Positions 15,619 through 24,050 of a stretch of 64,000 bases of DNA are shown in pieces. Every line of letters begins with the position of its first letter. The first letter of the stretch is position 1. Both the position numbers and the translations under genes were made by a program. The notes under the pieces are model-generated. The model did no database searches and was not told the DNA's origin. It saw nothing but the letters and a program-made list of their open reading frames with translations. The DNA comes from Actinomadura chibensis NBRC 106107 (lineage in GTDB: Bacteria; Actinomycetota; Actinomycetes; Streptosporangiales; Streptosporangiaceae): assembly GCF_001552135.1 (NCBI RefSeq), contig NZ_BCQP01000029.1:117994-181993 (forward strand), read 5' to 3'.

Positions 15619-18423
15619 TCAGGCGGTCAACTGCCGCGTCATCGCCCGGACGTCGGGGTGGTCCTTGCCGTACATCCCCGTCCAGCGGAGCCGGGCCGGT
15701 TCGCCGAGTTCGCGGGCGCTGCGCCGGTCGCCGCTCGCCTGGAGGTAGCGCACCTGGGACAGGACGAGCCCCCGCACCTCCGGCAGGTCGCAGTCGTACA
15801 CCTCGGACGGCAGCAGGTGCGGCTGGATCTCCTTGAACCGGGGCCAGTTGGCCGGGTCGGCCGGGTCGGCGGGCGCGTGCCGCAGCAGCAGGAGGTGGAC
15901 GGCGTGCGCGAGGCCCACCCGGCGCAGCGGCGACATCGACTCCTTGCGGCGGACGACCGCCTGGATCAGCCGGTGCACCTCGACCGTCCGGCGGGCGGGG
16001 TCGACGCGCGCGAGCGCGAAGCGGCGCAGGTCGCGGAGCGCGAGGTCGAGGGCGAGCGAGTCGCCGAGCGTCCCGCCGAGCGCCGAGGGCAGGACGGTGT
16101 CCGCGTCGGTCGCCAGCATGGCGAGCGGGATGGGTTCGGGCGCGAAGAGCGCGCACAGCTCCAGCAGTTCGACAGCCGCCGGGTTGTCGGCGCGGAGCCG
16201 GTCGATGGCCATCTGCCACGTCGCGTACAGCGACACCGGGTAGCCGGGCGGGAGGTCGTCCGACAGCATCGACGGCAGGACGTCCTCGAACCGCCGCAGG
16301 TGCTCGTCGATCGGCATGCTGGTCGACGCCTGCCACTCGGCGGCCTGGACGAGCGCGATCGGCAGCCCGCCCGCCGCCTGCGCCATGCGGGCCGCGTCGG
16401 CGTCGGACAGGCCGCGGCCGGCGGGCAGGTGGCGGCGCAGCAGGCGGACGCTCTCCTCCGGTGTCAGGACGCCGACGTCGATCGCGTCCGTCCGCAGCGA
16501 CCAGACGGGGTTGCGCGACGTGACGAGCAGGTGGCCGGGCCCCTCGGGGAGGAGTTCGCCGAGTTCCTCGGGACGGTCGGCGTTGTCGTAGACCAGCAGC
16601 CAGCGGCCGCACGGCTCGCCGCTGCGCAGCGCCGCGAGCGCCCGCGACCACGGCTCGCCGCCCGCCGACCGCGCGCCGGGCGGGCCGCCGACGTCCGGTC
16701 CGAGGCGGTGGGCCAGTTCGGTCAGCGAGACGCGGACACCGGCCCGCTGCTGCGCCGGAACCCACCACACCAGGTCGTAGTCGTCCCCGTACCGGTGCGC
16801 GTACTCGATGGCGAGCTGGGTCTTGCCGACGCCGCCCATCCCGTGGAGCGTGCACGTCAGCAGGGCCGACCCGCCGGTCTCCAGCTTGGCGCGCAGCTCC
16901 GCGAGCATCGGCTCGCGTCCGGTGAAACGCGGGTTGGCGCTCGGCACCGAACCCCAGATCGGCGCCCGCTTCGCGCGGACCGGCTCGTCCGGGGCGCCGC
17001 CCATGGCCTGGGTCACGCGCCGTCCGCCGACGGGCCTGCCCGCACCGCGCACCGACTGGAGCACCGTCCGGCGGACCTCGGCGAACGCCAGATATGACGG
17101 GTCGTCCGGAAGGGAGCGCTGGGAGCCGAACGCGTCGGAGAGGACGCCCAGCACGCGCGTCGCCTCGGTCCGCGACAACTGTGCGAGCAGGACCTCGCGG
17201 ACGCCGGGCAGGAAGTCGTACCGGACGCCGTCCGGGGAGCCCGCGCGGCCCGCGTCGTCCCGGCGCAGCAGGAGCCCGCTGAGGAAGACCTCCGCAAGGT
17301 GCCCGTTCGTCGAGTGCGGCGCCATCTCGTCCTGGACGAGCCGCATCAGCGGCAGGGTCAGCACGGCGGCGGCGAAGCAGCGGGCGAGGCTCCCGGCCTC
17401 CGGGGACGCGACCGCGCGGAAACGCGCGACCCGCTCGGACGGCGACGGCTCCGGCCCTGCCCCGTCCGCGTCCGCTGCCGCGGGCTCGGCGCGCTCGCCG
17501 ACGACGTGGGCGAGGCCGTTGACCCAGCCCGTGCCCGTCCCGGCGATGACCGTCGCCCACGAGTTCAGCCAGCGCGGCTGGAGCTCCAGGACGGGAATCG
17601 GCACGCCCCGGGGCGCCGTCCCGTCGGCGCGGTCGCGGCAGACCAGCCGGTCGTTGGACCGTCCGGGCGGCGAGGCGCACTGCCAGCGGACGGCCGTGAG
17701 GTCCAGCGCCGTCCGCCGCCAGAGCCGCTGCGGGAGCACCTGCACGATCGCGACGGGCTGCCTGCGCCCCCACCCGGCGAGCATCCGCCGCATCGCGCCG
17801 GTCCGCCACGCGTCGCCCACGCAGTCGCTCAGCACGAGCACGCACTGCCGCCGCGCGGGCATCACGACCTCGCCGGGACGGCGGCCGGACGCGCCCCCGC
17901 CCGTGCCGAGCGCGGGCAGCCCCTCGCCGGGCGCGCGGTCGGTGTCGACCGTCCAGATCCGGATGTCGCGGAACACCCCGAGATGCTCGATCACCGTGCG
18001 CAGCCACCGCACCGCCGGACGCCACAGGTCCATGGACGTCCCCGTGTCGACCACGAGCGCGAGGTCGAAGGGACGGTCCCGGACCGTCCGCGTCTCCGGA
18101 AGCAGCAGGTCGGGCGCGCCGAGGGAGAGCGCCCCCTCGTCGAGCCGGACCCGGCGGGCGCCCGTCCCGGCGTCGCGCAGCGGGCGGAACGCCCGGGCGA
18201 GCGCGGCGGCGCTCGGCATGCCCGCCGTCCCCGACATGGCGGGCCCCGGCACCCGGACGGGCAGCGCCGCGACGGCGGGCCGCGGTGCCTCCTCGGGTGG
18301 CGGTGTGGCGGGTGACTGCGGTGGGGCGCCCGTGTGGGAGGCCAGCCAGAAGGCGTCGGCGATCTCCTCGCCCGTCGGTCGCAGGCCGAGGTCGCCGAGC
18401 GCGCCGAGCAGCCGGTCGATCAT
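15619..18423 (-). CDS. vWA (SAV_2336-type) - NB-ARC protein with shortened TPR tail
   Basis: 934 residues from ATG 18423, whose ATGA overlaps the stop codon of the MoxR gene. Residues about 110-310 form a vWA-like domain of the SAV_2336 type; its metal site reads DTGTS (126-130), with Gly where the canonical DxSxS has the first Ser. Residues 310-460 are a helical linker. The NB-ARC has Walker A GMGGVGKT (528-535), the WWVPA and WLLVYDNAD strands, and GGLPIAL. The C-terminus keeps only about one TPR-like unit (SGDRRSARELGE, GKDHPDVRAM), whereas related FxsT-type proteins carry many. In vWA-MoxR-VMAP systems the vWA protein is a core component, and here it is fused to the NLR-type switch. Confidence 0.85.
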   Translation of the reverse strand: MIDRLLGALGDLGLRPTGEEIADAFWLASHTGAPPQSPATPPPEEAPRPAVAALPVRVPGPAMSGTAGMPSAAALARAFRPLRDAGTGARRVRLDEGALSLGAPDLLLPETRTVRDRPFDLALVVDTGTSMDLWRPAVRWLRTVIEHLGVFRDIRIWTVDTDRAPGEGLPALGTGGGASGRRPGEVVMPARRQCVLVLSDCVGDAWRTGAMRRMLAGWGRRQPVAIVQVLPQRLWRRTALDLTAVRWQCASPPGRSNDRLVCRDRADGTAPRGVPIPVLELQPRWLNSWATVIAGTGTGWVNGLAHVVGERAEPAAADADGAGPEPSPSERVARFRAVASPEAGSLARCFAAAVLTLPLMRLVQDEMAPHSTNGHLAEVFLSGLLLRRDDAGRAGSPDGVRYDFLPGVREVLLAQLSRTEATRVLGVLSDAFGSQRSLPDDPSYLAFAEVRRTVLQSVRGAGRPVGGRRVTQAMGGAPDEPVRAKRAPIWGSVPSANPRFTGREPMLAELRAKLETGGSALLTCTLHGMGGVGKTQLAIEYAHRYGDDYDLVWWVPAQQRAGVRVSLTELAHRLGPDVGGPPGARSAGGEPWSRALAALRSGEPCGRWLLVYDNADRPEELGELLPEGPGHLLVTSRNPVWSLRTDAIDVGVLTPEESVRLLRRHLPAGRGLSDADAARMAQAAGGLPIALVQAAEWQASTSMPIDEHLRRFEDVLPSMLSDDLPPGYPVSLYATWQMAIDRLRADNPAAVELLELCALFAPEPIPLAMLATDADTVLPSALGGTLGDSLALDLALRDLRRFALARVDPARRTVEVHRLIQAVVRRKESMSPLRRVGLAHAVHLLLLRHAPADPADPANWPRFKEIQPHLLPSEVYDCDLPEVRGLVLSQVRYLQASGDRRSARELGEPARLRWTGMYGKDHPDVRAMTRQLTA

Positions 18424-19445
18424 CCGGGGCCGTCCGCCGCCGCCGTCCTGAGCAGGACGTCGGCCAGCCGCCGCGCGTCCGGTCCGTCCCACGAGGTGGA
18501 GAGGTAGATGGCGTTGAGGAGCTGGTCGACGCCGACGTCGCCGCGGGCCCGGTTCGCGAGGAAGCTCTCGATCAGCTCCCCGCTGCGCGCGGTCAGGTCG
18601 GGGCCGAGGTGCGCGGTGACGATGTCCACGAGCTGCGCCACGCCGGGCGGCGCGATGCCGAGCCGCAGGCAGCGGCGCAGGAAGCCGGGCGGGAACTCCC
18701 GCTCCCCGTTGCTGGTGATCACGATCATCGGGAAGGCGTGGCAGCGGACCCGGCCGTCCGGGACGACGACCCGCCGGCCGTCCGCGGTGAGCACGGCGGC
18801 CGCGGGCTCCGCGCCCGCGATCCGCATCAGCTCCGGGATCTGGAACTCGCCCTCCTCCATCACCGACAGCAGCTCGTGCGGCAGGTCGAAGTCGCTCTGG
18901 TCGAGCTGGTCGATCAGCAGGACGCGGGGGTACCGGGCGGGCAGCAGCGCCGTGCCGAGCGGGCCCAGCCGGATGAACGACCCGATGTCGGCCGGACGCG
19001 TCCCGCTGGACGAGGCGATGTTCGTCTCCTGCAGCCGTCCGATCGCGTCGTACTCGTAGAGGCCGTTGCGCAGCACCGACGAACGCGTGATCGGCCAGTA
19101 CAGGACGGGTCCGAGCTTCAGCTCGTAGGCGATGCTGTAGGCGAGGGTCGACTTCCCGGTGCCGGGCATGCCGGTGACCAGCAGCGGACGCCGCAGGATA
19201 AGCGCGGCGTTCACCACGTCCACCACGCCGGCGTCCGGCTTGTAGGAGCGCGCCCGCTGCAGGGACGTGCCGACCTCGACCGGCTCGGGCGGCGGGGGCG
19301 GCGGGCCGTCCTGGAACGTCCCCGCGTTCCCGAAGTCGCGCCACGGCGGCGGGGGCGGAAGGCGCTGGATGCCGTCGTGCGGCACCCCCGTGCCCTGGTA
19401 GACGCGGTGGGTCTGGAGCCCGGTCCCTGCCGTCTCCGCGGTCAT
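18420..19445 (-). CDS. MoxR-type AAA+ ATPase of the VMAP system
   Basis: 341 residues from ATG 19445, overlapping the VMAP stop by ATGA. The upstream open frame belongs to the VMAP gene. A proline-rich head (30-55) precedes the ATPase: Walker A GMPGTGKST (92-100), Walker B RVLLIDQLDQSDFDLP, then MEEGEFQIPEL, sensor ITSNGEREFPPGFLRRCLR. The catalytic Walker B glutamate of the family (IDE) is replaced by glutamine (GAC CAG at about 18911-18916 on the minus strand). Such a change usually allows ATP binding but blocks hydrolysis. MoxR ATPases act with vWA proteins as chaperone-like machines, and here the gene lies between the VMAP and vWA genes, overlapping both. Confidence 0.88.
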   Translation of the reverse strand: MTAETAGTGLQTHRVYQGTGVPHDGIQRLPPPPPWRDFGNAGTFQDGPPPPPPEPVEVGTSLQRARSYKPDAGVVDVVNAALILRRPLLVTGMPGTGKSTLAYSIAYELKLGPVLYWPITRSSVLRNGLYEYDAIGRLQETNIASSSGTRPADIGSFIRLGPLGTALLPARYPRVLLIDQLDQSDFDLPHELLSVMEEGEFQIPELMRIAGAEPAAAVLTADGRRVVVPDGRVRCHAFPMIVITSNGEREFPPGFLRRCLRLGIAPPGVAQLVDIVTAHLGPDLTARSGELIESFLANRARGDVGVDQLLNAIYLSTSWDGPDARRLADVLLRTAAADGPG

Positions 19446-21538
19446 CGGCTCGTGTCTCCCTCGGAACGCTCGGGAACGTGCAGACCCCCCGGCCGGTCCG
19501 GGACGCGGTGCGGATCGTCGAAGATCACCTGGAGGCCCTTTCCTGGGTGGTCGGCGTCGGCGGGCGCGGTGGCGGCCTCCCGGCGCAGGTCGCGGACCAG
19601 GCGGGGGAGGTCGCCCGCGGGCGTGCGGGCGAGCCGGGACCGGAGTTCGGCGGCCGCCGCCGGGCCCGGGTCGCGCCGATGCCAGACCGCGACCGAGACG
19701 CCGCCGCGGAGCGCGTCGAGCACCCCGTCGGGACCGTCGTCCGCGAGATAGACCGGCAGAAGGACCGGGACCGTCCGGCCGTCCGCCAGGTCCTCCCTCG
19801 CCCGCCGTTCCCGGGACGCGCCGACCCGTTCCAGGCTGCGGACGACGACCGGGAACAGCGTCCCGATCACGGCGTGCCCGAACCGCCACTCGTCCACCGG
19901 GACGTTGAGCAGCATCCGGGGCAGGACGAACTCGATCACCAGGTCGTCGGCGCCCCCCGGCGGCGTCCCGGTCCGGACCGTGCCGACCAGCTCCCCGATC
20001 AGCTCCCCGACCAGCCGCTCGGCCTCCGGGAGGGTCACCGCCTCGTCCGGGCTGAGCAGCACGGTCGGCGGCTCGTCCGGGCGCTGCGACAACGACGCCG
20101 TCAGCAGGAAGTGGTCGGCGTCGAGCCCGTCCTCCTCCAGCCGGACGATCAGGTAGGACGGGGCGTCCGGCGGCGGCCGCCGGGGGCGTCCGGTCGGCAG
20201 CGACGCGGGCGGCAGGCCGAGCCGGTCGGCGACCCCGCGCAGCCAGGCCCGCAGCGGCGTGCCGACCTCGGGCGCCGCCTCCCCGGCGAGCCGCGCCACG
20301 AACTCCAGCAGCGGCGGGACGCCGGCGGGGGAGGCGGGCGCGTCCTCCAGCGTCCGGATGGTGGACGGGAGGTCGCCGCCCCCGCCGGGCCGGGCGCCGA
20401 TCGAGCCGCCGCCGAGAGGGCCGACCACGGCGCCGAGCACGGTTCCGATCCCAGGGCTGATCACGGTTCCGGCCACGGCGCCGCCGGGCGGCGCGGCCGG
20501 TGCGGTCCGCGTGCCCTCGACCAGGCGCAGCAGGTCGGCCCGCTCGGTCTCGGTGAGCAGCGGCGGCGGGACCACGCGCTCGATCCGCTCCGCGAGCTGC
20601 TCGACCTCGACGCTCGCCGGGTGGAAGATCCGGACGACGTCCAGCAGCGCGTGGAAGGCGCCCGGACGCTCGGCGCACCAGTTGACGAGGAACCACAGTT
20701 CGCGGCGGGTCTCGCGGCTGACCCCGATGTCGGGACGCTCCCCGAGCTCCGCCCCGAGCAGGTCGGCGTAGAGGGCGCGGAGCCGACGTTTCGCGAGGTC
20801 GGGCATGTCCATGAGCGCGTCGAGGATCGTCCCGGCCTCCGCCGCCGACAGGCGCGCGGGGCGGGCGGGCGGCGCGGCGAGCCCGGCGAGCGGCGGCCAG
20901 AGTTCCGCGACGGCCCGCGCGGACAGCATGAGCGCCGTGCGCTCCGGCGCCGCCGCCGTGAGGACGCCGACGACGTTCCCCGTCTCGGCGGACAGGACGG
21001 CCGCGCCGCTGAATCCCGGCCCGAGCCGGCCCGGGGAGTCGACGTCGAGCGACCGCAGTCCCCCCGCCCGGTCGCCGCTCGCCGAGACGCGCGCGGACAT
21101 CCACATCCCCCGGTCGGCGTCGCCGGGATAGCCGAAGTACCGGACCTCCATGCGGGGCGGGACGTGCTCGTCCGGCCGCACGACCGGAAGCGGATCGCAC
21201 CGGACGGACGGCCCGACGAGGCTCAGCACCGCGAGGTCCCCGGCCCCGGACGGCGCGGCCCCGGACGGCGCGGCCCCGGACGGCGCGGGCCCGGACGACG
21301 CGGCCAGCCAGCCGCCCGGCAGCACCTTGGCCGACCGGTCCTGCCCGAACGCGGGCAGCTCGACCCGGACGCCTTCGGCCGGGCGCCCCGCCGCGCCGCC
21401 GCCGCCCGCCACGACGTGCGCGCAGGTCAGCACCAGGTGGTGGTCGATCAGGAATCCGGTACCGGCGACGAGCCCCTGCTGGTCGAGCACGCGGACACAC
21501 CACGGAGGCGCGTCACCGGGCACGCTCGGCCAGTTCAC
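19442..21538 (-). CDS. Trypsin-like protease - VMAP-C protein
   Basis: 698 residues from GTG 21538 (AGGGTGGTGAG upstream). Residues 10-215 are a trypsin-like domain with the full triad: His41 (LTCAHVV), Asp101 (GDLAVLSL) and Ser177 (GPGFSGAAV). Residues 227-320 form a helical domain like the effector-associated domains of conflict systems. Residues 352-380 form a glycine-rich hydrophobic stretch (GAVAGTVISPGIGTVLGAVV). Residues about 405-698 match VMAP-C, with YLIVRLEEDG, VIEFVLPRMLLNVPVDEW and FPVVVRSLERV. VMAP proteins link MoxR and vWA partners in a ternary system predicted to act in biological conflict, with peptidases as common effectors. It is first in a four-gene overlapping operon. 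Confidence 0.85.
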   Translation of the reverse strand: MNWPSVPGDAPPWCVRVLDQQGLVAGTGFLIDHHLVLTCAHVVAGGGGAAGRPAEGVRVELPAFGQDRSAKVLPGGWLAASSGPAPSGAAPSGAAPSGAGDLAVLSLVGPSVRCDPLPVVRPDEHVPPRMEVRYFGYPGDADRGMWMSARVSASGDRAGGLRSLDVDSPGRLGPGFSGAAVLSAETGNVVGVLTAAAPERTALMLSARAVAELWPPLAGLAAPPARPARLSAAEAGTILDALMDMPDLAKRRLRALYADLLGAELGERPDIGVSRETRRELWFLVNWCAERPGAFHALLDVVRIFHPASVEVEQLAERIERVVPPPLLTETERADLLRLVEGTRTAPAAPPGGAVAGTVISPGIGTVLGAVVGPLGGGSIGARPGGGGDLPSTIRTLEDAPASPAGVPPLLEFVARLAGEAAPEVGTPLRAWLRGVADRLGLPPASLPTGRPRRPPPDAPSYLIVRLEEDGLDADHFLLTASLSQRPDEPPTVLLSPDEAVTLPEAERLVGELIGELVGTVRTGTPPGGADDLVIEFVLPRMLLNVPVDEWRFGHAVIGTLFPVVVRSLERVGASRERRAREDLADGRTVPVLLPVYLADDGPDGVLDALRGGVSVAVWHRRDPGPAAAAELRSRLARTPAGDLPRLVRDLRREAATAPADADHPGKGLQVIFDDPHRVPDRPGGLHVPERSEGDTSR
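21241..21300 (-). repeat. 15-base tandem repeat inside the protease domain
   Basis: Three exact copies of CGGCCCCGGACGGCG on the plus strand (21241-21285) plus one degenerate copy. They encode a Pro-Ser-Gly-Ala loop just before the catalytic Asp101 of the protease. The copy number is open to slippage. Confidence 0.8.
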
Positions 21539-21678
21539 CGCTCACCACCCTGGGTCATCCGAACCGCCATTATTTCGGACACCGAAGACCCTCGCCAGGT
21601 TTCCGCGGCGAGCGCGCGCGGCCCCCGTTCCCGGCATTGTTCGGCGCTCGGCCGCCTAACGCTCCAATGCGCGCGCCA

Positions 21679-22758
21679 TCATCGGACGAGCCGGGCGATG
21701 AGCTCCTCGCGCGCGGACACACCGAGCTTGCGGTAAATGGATTTGAAATGGTCGTTGAGGGTGTGGGGCGACATCGCCAGGCGGCGCGCGATCTGCTTGG
21801 TGGCGAGCCCTTCGAGGACCTGCTCCACGACCGCGCGTTCCTTGGGCGTGAGGCCGTGCCAGAGCGCCATCGCGGGCAGCAGGTTGGTGCCGACGGCGGG
21901 CTGGATCGTCACGGCCACGTCCTCCCCGGCGGTCAGGGGCTGGGCGTGCAGGACGATCCATCCGCGCCGGGTGGGGACGCGGGTCATCGCGGGCCCGCCC
22001 GTGGTGCGCGCCGTCTGGGTGAGAATCCAGACGGTGCTCTCCATCGGCAGGTCGGGGGCGGTGAGCGCGTCGGCGGGCAGCGTGCCCAGTTCACCGAGCC
22101 ATCCGCGCACGGACGGCGTCGCCGTCACAACCGTCCCATCGGTGTCGGCTCCGGCTCCCACGATGAGCACGCCCGGCGGGAGGTCGAGCGTGCTGGGCTC
22201 CGGCGGCGTGCCCGACGCGTAGCGCCTCATCGCGGCGACGACGCCCCGCGCGAGCCGCCGGGCCTGGACGGCCTCCTCCGCTGAGAACGGCCGGGCTCCC
22301 CGGGGGCGGAGCAGCACCAGGCCGCCCCACATCGTCCCCGCGTGGGCCAGCGCGATGCGCAGCTCGCTGCCGACCCCCTGATCGAGCATCATCTCGCGCA
22401 TCGCCTCGTTGCGGCGCAGCCCCGGAGCGTCCGTGTTGAAGACGCCCACCCGGGGCCGGTCCGCGAAGGGCCGCTCGAAGGGGAACGGGTGGTCGCCGTC
22501 GATCCGGTCGCCCACGGTCAGCCGCCGCGCGGTGGCCTGGCTGTAGCCGTGTTCCCTGGCCAGGAAGCATCCCACGGCGGTGACCGGGTCGACCGCGGCG
22601 AGCATGTACCCGTCGTGCGGGACCGCCCGCCCGACCCACCGCGAGATCACCGCACCCAGTTCGACGGCCGACCGGACGTCCGAGGCGGCTCCGAGGGACG
22701 AGCACTCACCCCTGCTCACCCGACCAGTATCCGCCACGCAGCGCATTCTGACGAGCAC
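21679..22758 (-). CDS. LuxR-family regulator with GAF-like sensor domain
   Basis: 359 residues; ATG 22746 or GTG 22719 are alternative starts. The C-terminal helix-turn-helix (about 300-357) reads GLTPKERAVVEQVLEGLATK, then MSPHTLNDHFKSIYRKLGVS, the NarL/LuxR pattern. The N-terminal 200 residues resemble a GAF-type sensing domain (MLAAVDPVTAVGCF, WGGLVLLRPRGARPFSAEE). The gene lies 140 bases from the start of the VMAP operon and is transcribed towards it, on the same strand. It might read through into the operon or regulate it, but no binding site is evident. The signal is unknown. Confidence 0.82.
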   Translation of the reverse strand: MLVRMRCVADTGRVSRGECSSLGAASDVRSAVELGAVISRWVGRAVPHDGYMLAAVDPVTAVGCFLAREHGYSQATARRLTVGDRIDGDHPFPFERPFADRPRVGVFNTDAPGLRRNEAMREMMLDQGVGSELRIALAHAGTMWGGLVLLRPRGARPFSAEEAVQARRLARGVVAAMRRYASGTPPEPSTLDLPPGVLIVGAGADTDGTVVTATPSVRGWLGELGTLPADALTAPDLPMESTVWILTQTARTTGGPAMTRVPTRRGWIVLHAQPLTAGEDVAVTIQPAVGTNLLPAMALWHGLTPKERAVVEQVLEGLATKQIARRLAMSPHTLNDHFKSIYRKLGVSAREELIARLVR

Positions 22759-22904
22759 GGATTGTCGCCGAAGTTCCAGCCGGGACGCGACAACCCCCTA
22801 GACCTGGGGATCGTCCGCCGTCCCCCGTCCGGCGACTGTTTGTGCCAGGACGGCTCGCCGCCCGCGTCCGCGGCGGACGAGCCCAGACCGGATCGGAGAA
22901 CGGA

Positions 22905-23396
22905 ATGCGTAGATTCGTAATGCTGGTGCTGCTCCCGACGATCACCATGCTCGGCGGCGTCGGCGCCGTGTCGGCCGCCTCGGCGGCCCCGTCGCCCCAC
23001 CTCGACGAGGGCTTCTCGATCAAGTCGAACGGCGCCGCCGACCTGTGCCTCGACGTCGCCGACGCCAACACCGGAAACGGCGCCCTGGTCACCCTGTGGC
23101 CCTGCACCGGCGCGGCCAACCAGCGGTGGATCTTCGAGTCGAACAGGCTCCGGAGCGCTCTGCCCGGTGACAAGTGCCTCAATGTCCGCTCGGGGAACAC
23201 CGGCGACGGGGCCGCCATCAACACCTACGACTGCCACTCCGGGAACCCGCAGCTGTGGCGCTTCAGCGGGGACACGCTGGTCAGCGGCCTCAACGGCAAG
23301 TGCCTCAGCGTCCTGGCGAACAACTTCGCCGCCGGGGCGGCCGTGGTGAACTTCGGCTGCAACGGCGGCAGGGGCCAGTCCTGGCGGACGTCCTGA
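22905..23396 (+). CDS. Secreted ricin-type beta-trefoil lectin
   Basis: 163 residues from ATG 22905 (GGAGAA 4 bases before). A signal peptide is clear: MRRFVMLVLLPTITML, ending near SAASAA. The rest is one beta-trefoil with three QxW-type repeats (NQRWIFES, PQLWRFSG, GQSWRTS) and three LCLDV-like strands (LCLDVADANTGNGA, KCLNVRSGNTGDGA, KCLSVLANNFAAGA). There is no attached catalytic domain, so it is a free secreted carbohydrate-binding module. A perfect 15-base hairpin follows it. It diverges from the LuxR gene with about 150 bases between. Confidence 0.88.
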   Translation: MRRFVMLVLLPTITMLGGVGAVSAASAAPSPHLDEGFSIKSNGAADLCLDVADANTGNGALVTLWPCTGAANQRWIFESNRLRSALPGDKCLNVRSGNTGDGAAINTYDCHSGNPQLWRFSGDTLVSGLNGKCLSVLANNFAAGAAVVNFGCNGGRGQSWRTS

Positions 23397-23419
23397 CCGA
23401 GGCGCCCCGGAGCGCCACA

Positions 23420-23454
23420 GGCCCGGGCCGGAGGCAGCCCCTCCGGCCCGGGCC
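23420..23454. terminator. Hairpin terminator after the lectin gene
   Basis: Perfect 15-base stem (23420-23434 with 23440-23454), 24 bases after the lectin stop codon. Confidence 0.8.
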
Positions 23455-23537
23455 GTTCCCTCGGGCTGAGCTGCGCACGGTCGGTTCGCGCCGCTGGGCC
23501 TCCCGCTCGGCTTGGAACGTGTTAACCTCCCCCAAAA

Positions 23538-23551
23538 GTTCAGATTTGAAC
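23538..23551. promoter_or_regulatory. Perfect palindrome upstream of doxX
   Basis: GTTCAGATTTGAAC has 5-base arms GTTCA/TGAAC around a 4-base centre. It ends 16 bases before the DoxX start, between a TTAAC-like element and the ribosome site. It is a candidate repressor site, perhaps for an HxlR or MarR protein encoded elsewhere. Confidence 0.45.
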
Positions 23552-23567
23552 AACCTTGGGAGGGAGC

Positions 23568-24017
23568 ATGACCCCCGTCGACCGGATCCCCCACCTCTCC
23601 GACATCGGCCTGCTCATCGGCCGCGTCGCGCTCGGCGTCGTGTTCGTCGCGCACGGCTGGCAGAAGTTCGACGACATGGGCCACGGCGGCGTCACCAAGA
23701 TGTTCGAGGGCATGGACATCCCGGCGCCGTCCCTCGCCGCCTACTACTCCACCTGGGTCGAGCTCGCCGGCGGCCTGGCCCTCATCGCCGGCGTGGCCGT
23801 CCCGCTGGCGGGCCTGCTGCTCGCCGCCGACATGGCGGGCGCCTTCTGGTTCGTGCACAAGGGCAACGGCGTCTTCGTCACCGAGAACGGCTTCGAGCTG
23901 GTCCTCGTCCTCGGCGCGGGCGCGCTGCTGCTGGCCCTCGCCGGCGCGGGCCGCTTCTCCCTCGACGGCCTCCTGTTCGGCCGCCGCGCCACCGAACGCC
24001 AGGAAGCCACCACCTGA
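23568..24017 (+). CDS. DoxX-family membrane protein
   Basis: 149 residues from ATG 23568, directly after GGGAGGGAGC. Four membrane helices are visible, starting with IGLLIGRVALGVVFVAHGWQ, the DoxX/SURF4 mark, followed by KFDDMGHGGVTKMFEGMDIP. The second to fourth helices include VELAGGLALIAGVAVPLAG and LVLVLGAGALLLALAGAG. DoxX proteins are linked to thiol and oxidative stress, but the exact activity is not settled. The palindrome at 23538-23551 suggests single-gene regulation. Confidence 0.88.
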   Translation: MTPVDRIPHLSDIGLLIGRVALGVVFVAHGWQKFDDMGHGGVTKMFEGMDIPAPSLAAYYSTWVELAGGLALIAGVAVPLAGLLLAADMAGAFWFVHKGNGVFVTENGFELVLVLGAGALLLALAGAGRFSLDGLLFGRRATERQEATT

Positions 24018-24050
24018 CCGGCGCCCGCCCTCGCGTGCCGGACGGCTCGT

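Noticed and set aside
13011..15836. 941-residue plus-strand frame opposite the NB-ARC::KAP gene
   Set aside because: Shadow of the minus-strand gene, which carries complete Walker motifs and membrane helices.
19446..21503. N-terminal extension of the MoxR frame to 1027 residues
   Set aside because: The extension is a shadow of the protease-VMAP gene. ATG 19445 overlaps its stop codon as ATGA and begins the sensible MoxR N-terminus.
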